Source of the DNA: Acidobacteriota bacterium
Lineage (GTDB): Bacteria > Acidobacteriota > Terriglobia > Terriglobales > Acidobacteriaceae
Reading direction: 5' to 3'
Length of the DNA: 13,300 nt
Assembly (NCBI GenBank): GCA_021799405.1
Contig: JAJZAL010000146.1
Span: 1-13,300, forward strand
Position 1 is the first letter of the stretch. Every line of letters starts with the position of its first letter. Position numbers and translations under genes: made by a program. The notes below the pieces were generated by a model. The model did not search any database, was not told where the DNA came from, and was given only the letters and a program-made list of their open reading frames with translations. Below are positions 1-7,440 of the stretch, piece after piece.

Positions 1-303
1 GCCGCTGCCCTGGTACTGCCCCCCACCACCAGCCGCTGAGGGCGCCGGCGCAGAAGGCAGAGCCGCCGGGTTACCAGGAAGAGCCGCTTCCGCAACCTGG
101 TTCGAGCTCGAACTGGAACTGGAACTCGAACTCGAACCCGAACCCGAACTCGAACTCCATTGGCTGGAAGAGTAAGTGATTGGACTGCTGGATTGGGGGT
201 TGGAGACAGTGGATTGCGCATTCGCCGAACCAGCGGCAAGGATGGCCGCACATCCAAAGAAGCTTGCACACCTACTCAGGGAAATCCAACGGAGAGATGA
301 CAT
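1..303 (-). CDS. Secreted Ser/Gly-rich protein, N-terminal part (runs off left edge)
   Basis: An open frame of 101 codons starts at an ATG at 303-301 and has no stop before the window edge, so the gene continues to the left. A GAGG lies 7 bases upstream of the ATG, a good ribosome binding site. Residues 1-29 look like a Sec signal peptide: a basic start (Arg5, Arg11), a hydrophobic stretch around 15-25, and an Ala-Asn-Ala cleavage site before Gln30. After this come a Ser/Thr-rich stretch, a nearly pure Ser/Gly tract (residues 50-67), then a Pro/Ala-rich linker and Gly-rich residues 92-95. The mature domain lies outside the window, so the function cannot be named. Many acidobacterial outer-membrane or cell-surface proteins have similar Ala/Pro-rich linkers after the signal peptide; that comparison is from memory. 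The Cys at 18 is not in a convincing lipobox. The gene follows the ribonuclease gene on the same strand, with a 257-bp gap. Confidence 0.7.
   Translation of the reverse strand, partial: MSSLRWISLSRCASFFGCAAILAAGSANAQSTVSNPQSSSPITYSSSQWSSSSGSGSSSSSSSSSSSNQVAEAALPGNPAALPSAPAPSAAGGGGQYQGSG
103..156 (-). repeat. Hexanucleotide tandem repeat encoding a Ser/Gly tract
   Basis: About nine units of a six-base repeat, AGTTCG on the coding strand with variants GGTTCG, AGTTCC and AGCTCG. It encodes residues 50-67 of the left-edge secreted protein (Ser x4, Gly, Ser, Gly, Ser x11). Six is a multiple of three, so gain or loss of units would keep the frame and change only the linker length. Confidence 0.85.
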
Positions 304-490
304 CTCGGAACCTCAATGGTTAATTTGTTTTACGATGTTTCGGGGCAGAACAACTACGACATACCGGCCATTAAGTTAGACACGGATTCCAGCGGTAGGT
401 TGCCCCAATTGTTCACTTTTCCGGTGGGCGGGGCTGCACAGTCCCACTTTTTGAAAATTTTCCATTTCGGGAAAAAGCCGTTTTCTTCTC

Positions 491-528
491 GCATCGCCTG
501 CCGGAAAGTGCCGGGGCCAAAGCGATGC
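491..528 (-). terminator. Candidate hairpin terminator after the ribonuclease gene
   Basis: A 7-bp perfect stem (GCATCGC with GCGATGC) encloses a GC-rich 24-base interior that can pair further (CCGG with CCGG). It lies 33 bases past the ribonuclease stop codon. A run of five T on the minus strand follows only about 15 bases after the stem, so it is not a textbook intrinsic terminator. Confidence 0.3.
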
Positions 529-560
529 TCTGGCCTCGGGACGTCTCTGTGGGGGTTCAC

Positions 561-3500
561 TCAGCCCTGGATATCAAACTGCTCAGGATGGAGCGTGGGA
601 TCACTTTTGAGCAAAACGTTGCGGCCGATCAGTTCCTCGAATTCGGTGAGCCAGCGTCCGTTGTTGTTCTTGAGAACCTTCACCGTTTCGGGGTGGACAC
701 GCAGGAGCACGTCGGCGCCTTCAAAATGTCTCCGCATCTTGCGCAATTCGATGTAAATCTCGTTGCACACGGTGGTGGAACTCTTGACCATGCCCGTGGC
801 CTGGCAAATGGGGCATGGCACGCTCAGGGTCCGCTCCAGGGATTGCTTGACACGCTTGCGGGTGATGGCGACCAGGCCGAAGTCATTGAACTGCAAAACC
901 TTGGTCGGAGCACGATCGCTCTTAAGAGCCTCCTCAAGAGCGGCCATCACCTTGAAGCGGTTCTTGCGCTCATCCATGTCGATAAAGTCGATGATGATGA
1001 TGCCGCCCAGGTCGCGCAGGCGAATCTGGCGGACGATCTCTGGAACCGCGTCAAGGTTGGTCTTGACGATGGTATCTTCAAGCCGCGCCGACTTCCCGAC
1101 ATACTTGCCCGTGTTGATATCGATGGCCACGAGGGCTTCAGTCTGATTGATGACGATGGAGCCACCGCTCTTGAGCCAGACCTTGGAACGAAGCGCTTTG
1201 GAGATCTCATCCTGAATGCCGAAGTGCTCGAAGAGCGGCGTCTCCTTGGTGTACAGCTTGACGCGCCGCACCAGTGACGGCGAGAAGCGATTAAGGAAGC
1301 GCACAATGCGCTCGTAGTCGGCCTCGGAGTCGACCCAGATGTTGGAGAAGTCGGCGCTGACCTGATCGCGGAGAATGCGCTCGATCAAAGACAGATCGTG
1401 GTAGATGAGGGCGGGCGACTTGGAGCTTTCAGAACGCTGCTTGATATCGTTCCAAAGCCGGATCAGGAAGCGCAGATCGGCGCGCAACTCCTCTTCTGAT
1501 GCGCCTTCTGCCGCCGTTCGGACAATGAAGCCACCAGAGGCGTCACCGCGCTCGTTGATGAGAATGCGCTTGAGCCGCTGGCGCTCTTCGTCGGAGGCAA
1601 TTTTGCGGCTGACGCCGACGTGCGTAACCGTGGGCATGAAGACCAGGAAGCGGCCGGGCAGGGCGATATGGCTGGTAATGCGGGCACCCTTCTTGGCAAT
1701 AGGTTCCTTGGCAATCTGTACCAGGATTTCCTGGCCCGGCTTCAGCAGATCACTGATGACGGGCAGGTCGGTGGCCTGCATGGAACGGCGCGAGGGTCCG
1801 CGGCGGGCCGCCTGCCCCTGGCCCGGACCCGTCCGGCCGCCCCGGCCACGGCGTCCACGCCCGCTACGCTCCCGACGGGCTTGTCCGGGCGCAGGCTGCG
1901 CTTCGCCGGAGGGCTCCTCGCCCTCTTCGCCTTCAAAGGTCTCTTCCTCTTCGCCGTTCTTTTCGTCGAAGTTCAACTGGATACGGTGATCGAGATGAGC
2001 TTCCTGGAGCATTTCGCCCAGATCGCCGGATCGAATCTGCGTAGACAGGGTCTCCTCTTCGTAATCGTCCAGATCGCGCTCGTCGGTCTTGGAAGAACGC
2101 TGAGGATGAGCAACCGCTTCAGACTCCTCTCCTTCGATGACCTCCTCCTCAACGAGGCCGCTACCGGGAGAAAAGGCAGAGATCGCAACGGCTGCCTGCG
2201 GCTTGCCGGCAGGCGTTTCCACCACCTCTTCCTCTTCCTTTTCCTTCTTCTTCTTGCCGCCCAGTCCGAAGAGCCGGAAGCCGGTGGGAGCCGCGGGGTC
2301 CACACGGTGCGAGGCCGATGCCCCAGCGGCCGGCTCTTCCTCATTTTCAGAAGCGATGGAGATGGTATGGGAATCGGCCTCTGTTTCAGATTCAGCCGAG
2401 GTGAAGACATTGGTCTCTTCAGCCGCCGCACTTGCCGTTTGCCGATCGGCCGATGATCCTTGCGGCGTGCCCAAACCCGCCGCGGCGCCCGTCTCTGTTT
2501 CCACTCCGGCTTCGGACGCAAATGCGCTTGCCTCTTCGGCCGGTTGCTCCTGTTCAGCCTGAGTGGAGGGTTCTTGCGATGCTTCCGCGGCTAGAGCAAC
2601 GTCCGGTTGGGGCGCAAGCTCTTCTGTCTCCTCAAAAGTCTCGGCTGACTCCGAAGCCTCTTCGCCCACGCCGGCTTCCATCGTTTCGGCAAGGGGAACC
2701 TCGGGTTCAGGCGCTGTCTCAAGAGACGACACAGATGAAATTTCCGGCTCCGGCTGGCGCAGGCGCCGTCCCGAGAGCGATTCTCCTGGCAGCAGACCGC
2801 TGCCGTCCCAGTGAATGGGCGCATCGATGAGTGTCGAAGGCTTGGATGTGCTGATCGGGCGCACTGGCGCGGAAGCTTTTTGCGCAGCTTTGGCCGACTC
2901 GTCTTCCGGAACGCCGCCATATTTGGCAAGTGATTCGCCCGGCAGAAAAAACGGAGTGGGAGACTGAGCTGCGCGGCGTGCGGGAGCGGAAACTCCCATC
3001 ACGGATTTGGAATCATGCTTCTCAGCCCAGGAGGCAGAAGCTGCCCCATGAGGACCAGGCTCCGCCGCAGCCTCAGCAGAAGCCTGCAGGTCGGCCCCGG
3101 CCTCCGTTGCCGTTGCAGCCTCCTCACCTTCCAGTTCAGCCCGTTGAATCTCCGCCAGGCCTTCAGCCGCGACGGCCGGGCCACGGGTGCCACGGCGGCG
3201 ACGGCGGCCGCGCCAACGGCGGCTGCCGGCCGCGCCAGAGGTTTCCTGCGCACCCTCCGCCTCCTCGGGAGCCGAGGTTGCCGCCAGTGCGGCTAATTCC
3301 GTGGTCTCTGCCTGTAACTCGGCTTCTTCCATCGGGCGCTGGCTGGTGACGGCACGGTCGTGATGCGGTTCATGCCTTCTTTCCGCTTTGTGGCCGGCAT
3401 CAGGAGAACGGCCCTCCAGGCGGGCGCCGTTGGTGTGCCGAACTTCACGCGGTGGCAGGTTGGCGCCGCTGGCAGCGGCCCTTTCCAGCTCCTCGGTGTC

Positions 3501-3740
3501 TTCCTCGTCCTCGAGCTCCATGAAGTCTGTTACATAGAGGAAGGCATCCCGTTCCAGGCCCAGGTCTACAAACGCCGACTGCATGCCCGGGAGCACGCGG
3601 GTGACGCGCCCGTTGTAAATGGAGCCCGCCAGGGTGTACTCGTTTTCGCGCTCGTAATAGATTTCCGCGAGTTGATCGTCTTCTAGAATTGCAAGCCGCG
3701 TCTCATGCGGCGTGCTGGAGATACAAATCTCTTTTGCCAT
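561..3740 (-). CDS. rng: Ribonuclease E/G family endoribonuclease with a large disordered insertion
   Basis: Endonuclease of the RNase E/G family, which cuts single-stranded A/U-rich RNA in rRNA maturation and mRNA decay. I set the start at 3740 (1059 residues): the sequence from MAKEICIS onward matches the family N-terminus, and a GGAAAGG lies just upstream. The first half of the S1 domain is at residues 40-73 (GRVTRVLPGMQSAFVD) and the second at about 664-697. Between them lie about 590 residues that are acidic, Ala/Glu/Pro-rich and low in complexity. After the S1 domain come the 5'-phosphate sensor (Arg741-Thr742 in GGFIVRTAAEG), the DNase I-like catalytic part with metal ligands Asp874 (VAIDINTG) and Asp918 (IIIDFIDM), and the zinc-link Cys976-Pro-Ile-Cys979. 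All key residues are present, so it should be active. The protein ends soon after the small domain, as RNase G does, without the long C-terminal scaffold of E. coli RNase E. In E. coli, rng also lies near mreBCD. The symbol rng reflects that position; rne would be equally defensible. Confidence 0.95.
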   Translation of the reverse strand: MAKEICISSTPHETRLAILEDDQLAEIYYERENEYTLAGSIYNGRVTRVLPGMQSAFVDLGLERDAFLYVTDFMELEDEEDTEELERAAASGANLPPREVRHTNGARLEGRSPDAGHKAERRHEPHHDRAVTSQRPMEEAELQAETTELAALAATSAPEEAEGAQETSGAAGSRRWRGRRRRRGTRGPAVAAEGLAEIQRAELEGEEAATATEAGADLQASAEAAAEPGPHGAASASWAEKHDSKSVMGVSAPARRAAQSPTPFFLPGESLAKYGGVPEDESAKAAQKASAPVRPISTSKPSTLIDAPIHWDGSGLLPGESLSGRRLRQPEPEISSVSSLETAPEPEVPLAETMEAGVGEEASESAETFEETEELAPQPDVALAAEASQEPSTQAEQEQPAEEASAFASEAGVETETGAAAGLGTPQGSSADRQTASAAAEETNVFTSAESETEADSHTISIASENEEEPAAGASASHRVDPAAPTGFRLFGLGGKKKKEKEEEEVVETPAGKPQAAVAISAFSPGSGLVEEEVIEGEESEAVAHPQRSSKTDERDLDDYEEETLSTQIRSGDLGEMLQEAHLDHRIQLNFDEKNGEEEETFEGEEGEEPSGEAQPAPGQARRERSGRGRRGRGGRTGPGQGQAARRGPSRRSMQATDLPVISDLLKPGQEILVQIAKEPIAKKGARITSHIALPGRFLVFMPTVTHVGVSRKIASDEERQRLKRILINERGDASGGFIVRTAAEGASEEELRADLRFLIRLWNDIKQRSESSKSPALIYHDLSLIERILRDQVSADFSNIWVDSEADYERIVRFLNRFSPSLVRRVKLYTKETPLFEHFGIQDEISKALRSKVWLKSGGSIVINQTEALVAIDINTGKYVGKSARLEDTIVKTNLDAVPEIVRQIRLRDLGGIIIIDFIDMDERKNRFKVMAALEEALKSDRAPTKVLQFNDFGLVAITRKRVKQSLERTLSVPCPICQATGMVKSSTTVCNEIYIELRKMRRHFEGADVLLRVHPETVKVLKNNNGRWLTEFEELIGRNVLLKSDPTLHPEQFDIQG

Positions 3741-4181
3741 CGTACCTTTCCGTCCAGCGGCAACTGCCTGCTGGAGCTTGCGGCAAGGCCGGATGAGGAT
3801 GCGATAAGCCGGAAGGCGAGGGGATAAGCGAAAGGAACGGCCCGTGATCTGCCATTGTGCCGAATGTTGTGAAGCGAGCCACACGCGATGGCGGCGAAAC
3901 GCACCGAACATCCAGTCGCACTAGCTTTGCGAGGCGGTAACCCCAGTGCAGAGATTTTGTGGCCAACCAATCCGGCGGTGCCGATGGGGCCGTTCCACCG
4001 CTGGCGTATGCATGACGCTCTTGCCTGTCTGGAGCGGGATCTGTCTGCCCCGCTGTTTCCGCGCGTTCCATGCACTTCACACGCCGCCAACGGTCTTCCC
4101 GTCTCTGCGCGCTCATAAACCCAATCCTGCCGGGCTCTCGGTCCATCGGGACCTGGCCGGCGAGTATACTCAAAATCCTTT
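3741..4181. other. Long non-coding gap upstream of the ribonuclease gene
   Basis: No supported gene here. Open frames of up to about 178 codons exist on the minus strand, but they overlap the ribonuclease start out of frame or extend it in frame, have no recognisable domain, and are rich in Arg/Ser/Pro as expected of chance frames in GC-rich DNA. The gap presumably holds the promoter and a long 5' leader of the ribonuclease gene. Its one distinct landmark is the 10-bp perfect palindrome GAGTATACTC at 4162-4171. I saw no tRNA or recognisable riboswitch. Confidence 0.5.
4162..4171 (-). promoter_or_regulatory. Palindrome with a -10-like TATACT, possible ribonuclease promoter
   Basis: GAGTATACTC is a perfect palindrome, so a TATACT box (one mismatch to TATAAT) reads on both strands. 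It lies 10 bases beyond the hairpin that follows rodA, where a new promoter for the ribonuclease gene would be expected. I find no TTGACA-like -35 box at 16-18 bases on either strand. If used, the leader would be a little over 400 bases. Weak call. Confidence 0.2.
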
Positions 4182-4214
4182 TCCTGCGCCCCGGAACTCT
4201 CCGGCGGTGCAGGA
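4182..4214 (-). terminator. Hairpin after rodA, candidate end of the mre/mrd transcript
   Basis: TCCTGC at 4182-4187 pairs with GCAGGA at 4209-4214, and an inner CCGGA/TCCGG stem closes on a 4-base loop; an A-C mismatch and a bulged base separate the two stems. The hairpin begins 23 bases past the rodA stop. There is no clean T-run after it on the minus strand (only ATTTTG about 7 bases on). On the plus strand a T5 run follows after about 10 bases. It could be a weak or bidirectional terminator. Confidence 0.4.
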
Positions 4215-4237
4215 GACAAGCCCTTTTTGGATCTGCC

Positions 4238-5347
4238 TCAGTTCACGAACCGGCGCATGCGCACATTCATCGCGGCGCCCAGCGCCAGAAACGTAAACAA
4301 CACCGAAGATCCCCCATAACTCATTAGCGGTAAAGGGATTCCGGTGACCGGCATGAATCCAATAACCATGCCCACGTTGACCGCAATCTGAAAGGTCAAC
4401 ACAGCCACGATTCCCATAATAAGGAGAGAACCGGGCAGGTCCGCGGCTGTTTGAGCGTTTTGAATCAAACGCATCAATATAAAAAAGTATAGCAGCAGCG
4501 CCAAAATCGCGCCCACGAATCCGTGCTCCTCACAGAAGGCGGCAAAAATGAAGTCGGTGTAGGGAACTGGCAGGAAGTACCCCTGAGTCTGCGTGCCTTT
4601 CTCCGCGCCTTTGCCCCAGATGCCACCGGAGCCCACCGCGATTTCGGACTGCAGGACCTGATAGCCAGCGCCCCGGGGATCGTTTTGGGGATTGATGAAG
4701 CTGGTCAGGCGAGCTTTCTGGTAAGGCTTAAGGAACTTGCCGCTCGACCAGACGCCTCCGACCAGCACCGCGCCCACTGTGAGCAGGATCAACGACTGGC
4801 GCAGATTGATACCGCCAAGAAAGAGCCCTGCCACCAGGATGGGCGTATAAGTCAGCGTGGTCCCCAGGTCAGGCTGCTTAATCACCAGCAACATGGGAAT
4901 GCCCACCAGGGCGAAGGCTTTGAATATCTCCTTCCAGGTGAGGCTGCGCGCGCCCAGATTGGCAAAGTAGCGGGCCACCACCAGAATCAGGGCGAGTTTT
5001 ACGTACTCAGAGGGCTGGAAAAGAACAGGACCGAGCTTGATCCAACGGCGGCCGCCGAGAGCTTTATGGCCGAGCGGCGACAAGACCGCGGCCAGGGCGA
5101 GCAGTCCGACGCCATAGGCCCAGGGCGCCCAATTCAGCAGTTTGTGGTAATCGATCTTGGCAAACAGGAACATTCCCGCCAGGCCGGCCGCAATCCAAAG
5201 CATCTGTTTGGTTTCAAAGCTGGCGAACCTGGTATGCACCGTGGTCGAGTAAACCTCGGCGAGCGAGATGAGACACAACATCAACACCAGCAGGAGCAGC
5301 GTCCAATCAAAATCGCGGAAGCTGAGGATATGGCGAGTCTGGCTCAT
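4238..5347 (-). CDS. rodA: Rod shape-determining protein RodA, SEDS peptidoglycan glycosyltransferase
   Basis: Polytopic inner-membrane enzyme of the SEDS family that polymerises lipid II into glycan strands for side-wall growth, paired with PBP2. The 369-residue length is normal for RodA. About ten hydrophobic segments are visible, the first at residues 15-35. Family marks include QPSEYVKLALIL (111-122), KQPDLGTTL (157-165), and the large periplasmic loop with INPQNDPRGAGYQVLQSEIA followed by GTQTQGYFLPVPYTDFIFA. In this last stretch Asp265 matches the catalytic Asp of E. coli RodA (Asp262), so the enzyme looks intact. The C-terminus has the conserved GIPLPLMSYGGSS (336-348). The start ATG overlaps the mrdA stop as ATGA (5344-5347), and a GGAAG lies just upstream inside mrdA, indicating translational coupling and near-equal output of the glycosyltransferase and its transpeptidase partner. 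The paralogue FtsW is less likely because the gene sits with mrdA and mreBCD. Confidence 0.96.
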   Translation of the reverse strand: MSQTRHILSFRDFDWTLLLLVLMLCLISLAEVYSTTVHTRFASFETKQMLWIAAGLAGMFLFAKIDYHKLLNWAPWAYGVGLLALAAVLSPLGHKALGGRRWIKLGPVLFQPSEYVKLALILVVARYFANLGARSLTWKEIFKAFALVGIPMLLVIKQPDLGTTLTYTPILVAGLFLGGINLRQSLILLTVGAVLVGGVWSSGKFLKPYQKARLTSFINPQNDPRGAGYQVLQSEIAVGSGGIWGKGAEKGTQTQGYFLPVPYTDFIFAAFCEEHGFVGAILALLLYFFILMRLIQNAQTAADLPGSLLIMGIVAVLTFQIAVNVGMVIGFMPVTGIPLPLMSYGGSSVLFTFLALGAAMNVRMRRFVN

Positions 5348-7428
5348 GGTTTCTTCCAGGGTAGCGCGGTCAAAACCGCGCCCAGTTGCCCGGGACCTGT
5401 AGGGGCGTGCTTGAGCTGGCGGCTCGGCTGGGCGGCGGGATGGCTTTGCGCGACAATCTTTTGTCCAGCCCCCGCGCCGGGAGTAACGAAGAAGTGGCCA
5501 CCGCGAATGCCGGATCCCTCGCCCACTCCGCCTCCCGACGCGCCGGGAGCCGACCAGACTGCGCCTACTTCAACCGGGACCTGAGCCTGCGCGGGCGTCA
5601 GGTTGTGCGCCAGGCGGCGCTGCTTGTCGACATAAGCGGCTACGACCCTCGATGCAATGCGCGCGGCGTAGTAGCTGAAGTCGCCATGCATCCATAGAAC
5701 GGCCACTACCAGCTCCGGATTGCGGCGAGGCACAACGCCTACGAACCACACATTGGGCCGTGTCTGCTCAGTCTTGGCCATGTGGCTGAGGGTGGCGTTA
5801 CTGATGACCTGAGCGGTGCCTGTCTTTCCAGCAAGATCAATGCCGTCAAGATGTGCCGAGCTGGCGGTATGGAAGGGGCCGGGCTCAGTGATCTGGGCCA
5901 TCGCGTTGGTAATCGTGATCCAGGTCTGCTGGTCGATGGGAACATAAGCATTACCGGATCCGGGAAAACTCTCAAGCAGCGCCTGGCGGAAGCCGGCCGG
6001 CAGTTGATCCTGAAAGACGACGTGGGGGCGGACCAGGTGACCGTCGGAGGCGACCCCGGCGATGTAGCGCGCCAGTTGGATGGGCGTGACCTCGATTGCT
6101 CCCTGGCCGATGCCGACGGAGATGGTCTCACCCGCGTACCACTTGTGGTGATAGGTCCTCAACACCCATTCGGCGGAAGGCATCAGGCCGGGCTCTTCTT
6201 CGGGCAGGTCGATGCCGGTCTTCTCGCCAAGGCCGAATTCCTTGGCATATTGGCTGATCCGGTCAATTCCCAGTTTGTCGGCGAGCGTGTAGAAGAAGGT
6301 GTCGCACGAGTCAGGGATCGCAGTGTTAATGTCTTCGGCCCCGTGATGCCTGTCGCAATGGAAATAGTGCCCGTAGAAATCAGCGCCTCCGTTGCAGAAG
6401 ACATGAAGATTCTGCGCGATCCCTTCCTGCAGGCCCGCGACTGACATCAGAATCTTGAAGGTCGAGCCGGGCGCGAGCTGTGCCTGGATGGCCTTGTTCA
6501 TCAGCGGATGCTGGGGATCGGTGATGAGCTTATCCCACTCTGTACGGTTGATGCGCACCGCAAAGGCATTGGGATCGAAACTGGGGTGCGAGACCATGGC
6601 CAGAATCTCGCCGGTACGGGGATCCATGGCGACGATGGCGCCCTCGCGGTCGCCCAGGGCCAGCTCGGCGGCGCGCTGGATGTCGATATCGACGGTGAGT
6701 TTGAGGTCACGGCCGGGAGTGGCGTGCTGCGTGCCGAAGTAGCCGACCTCGCGGCCGTGACTGTCAACAATCACATCGCGCGAGCCATCCTGACCGCGTA
6801 ACAGTTCATCGTAGGTTTCTTCGACGCCGGCCTTGCCTACCACGTCGCCAGGCTGGTAATAGGCAAAGCGCGGATTATTCAGGTCGTTTTCGCTGACCTC
6901 GCCTACATATCCGATGAGGTGGGAAGCGAAACCGTTGGGAGGGTAGAGCCGCCGCTCGACCGCGATGGTTTCGAGCTCCGGCAGCTCGTTCCGATGGGCC
7001 GCGATGAACGCCTGTTCATCGGGGGTGACATCCTGTTTGATGGGAATGGGCCGGTAGCCGGGCTCGGAGCGATAGCGGTGGAGGGTGGCGCGCAACTGAT
7101 CCTGGTCGAGATTGAGGCCACGCGCGATCAAGGGCAGGTCCGCCTGCACATTATGACTCTGTTCCCGAACAAGAAAGCAGGAGACCGAGGGGTAGTTATC
7201 AACAACCAGCCGTCCGTAGCGGTCGAAGAGCTTTCCCCGGGGAGCGAGGATCGGCACCTGGCGAATGCGATTTTGCTGGGCCAACTGGCGGAAATTGCTT
7301 ACATTCAGCACTTGCAGGTGCCAGAGACCCGCCGCGAGGGCCAGCATCATGACAAGAATGCCGTATTGCACCACTGCCAGCTTGACTGTGGACAGCTTTT
7401 CATCGCGGTTGTACTTGCCTGAAACCAT
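5344..7428 (-). CDS. mrdA: Penicillin-binding protein 2, elongation transpeptidase
   Basis: Class B PBP that cross-links peptidoglycan during cell elongation, anchored in the inner membrane with its catalytic domain in the periplasm. It has a short cytoplasmic N-terminus and one membrane helix at about 17-37. The pedestal region begins with the typical QNRIRQVPILAPRGKLFDRYG (51-71), and GVEETYDELLRGQDG follows at 201-215. The transpeptidase motifs are complete: Ser322-Thr-Phe-Lys325, Ser374-Cys-Asp376 (the SxD form normal for PBP2) and Lys535-Thr-Gly537. Cys345, Cys358, His362 and Cys375 lie where a zinc site has been reported in some PBP2 enzymes. At 694 residues it is longer than E. coli PBP2 (633); the extra length is a Pro/Gly/Ala-rich tail from about residue 607. 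The start ATG has AAAGG about 10 bases and AGG about 3 bases upstream. The gene follows mreD after 131 bp and is coupled to rodA by a 4-bp overlap. Confidence 0.97.
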   Translation of the reverse strand: MVSGKYNRDEKLSTVKLAVVQYGILVMMLALAAGLWHLQVLNVSNFRQLAQQNRIRQVPILAPRGKLFDRYGRLVVDNYPSVSCFLVREQSHNVQADLPLIARGLNLDQDQLRATLHRYRSEPGYRPIPIKQDVTPDEQAFIAAHRNELPELETIAVERRLYPPNGFASHLIGYVGEVSENDLNNPRFAYYQPGDVVGKAGVEETYDELLRGQDGSRDVIVDSHGREVGYFGTQHATPGRDLKLTVDIDIQRAAELALGDREGAIVAMDPRTGEILAMVSHPSFDPNAFAVRINRTEWDKLITDPQHPLMNKAIQAQLAPGSTFKILMSVAGLQEGIAQNLHVFCNGGADFYGHYFHCDRHHGAEDINTAIPDSCDTFFYTLADKLGIDRISQYAKEFGLGEKTGIDLPEEEPGLMPSAEWVLRTYHHKWYAGETISVGIGQGAIEVTPIQLARYIAGVASDGHLVRPHVVFQDQLPAGFRQALLESFPGSGNAYVPIDQQTWITITNAMAQITEPGPFHTASSAHLDGIDLAGKTGTAQVISNATLSHMAKTEQTRPNVWFVGVVPRRNPELVVAVLWMHGDFSYYAARIASRVVAAYVDKQRRLAHNLTPAQAQVPVEVGAVWSAPGASGGGVGEGSGIRGGHFFVTPGAGAGQKIVAQSHPAAQPSRQLKHAPTGPGQLGAVLTALPWKKP

Positions 7429-7440
7429 CTACCTGCGCCT

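Noticed and set aside
71..271. 66-codon frame with Glu-Phe/Gln-Phe repeats at the left edge
   Set aside because: It is the out-of-frame reading of the hexanucleotide repeat; the frame from 303 has a signal peptide and a better ribosome binding site.
525..1277. 250-codon open frame on the plus strand
   Set aside because: It lies antisense to the conserved catalytic region of the ribonuclease and looks like a mirror of its codon pattern; no domain recognised.
1620..2456. 278-codon open frame on the plus strand
   Set aside because: Antisense to the low-complexity insertion of the ribonuclease; Leu/Phe-rich runs are the complement of Glu/Lys codons.
3741..3911. In-frame N-terminal extension of the ribonuclease to an ATG at 3911
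   Set aside because: The extra 57 residues are Arg/Pro-rich and unlike the family; MAKEICIS at 3740 matches the usual N-terminus and has a ribosome binding site.
3683..4219. 178- and 156-codon minus-strand frames in the gap upstream of the ribonuclease
   Set aside because: They run out of frame into the ribonuclease start, have chance-like Arg/Ser/Pro composition and no domain.
4523..5584. 353-codon open frame on the plus strand
   Set aside because: Antisense to rodA and the end of mrdA, both clearly real genes with intact catalytic motifs.
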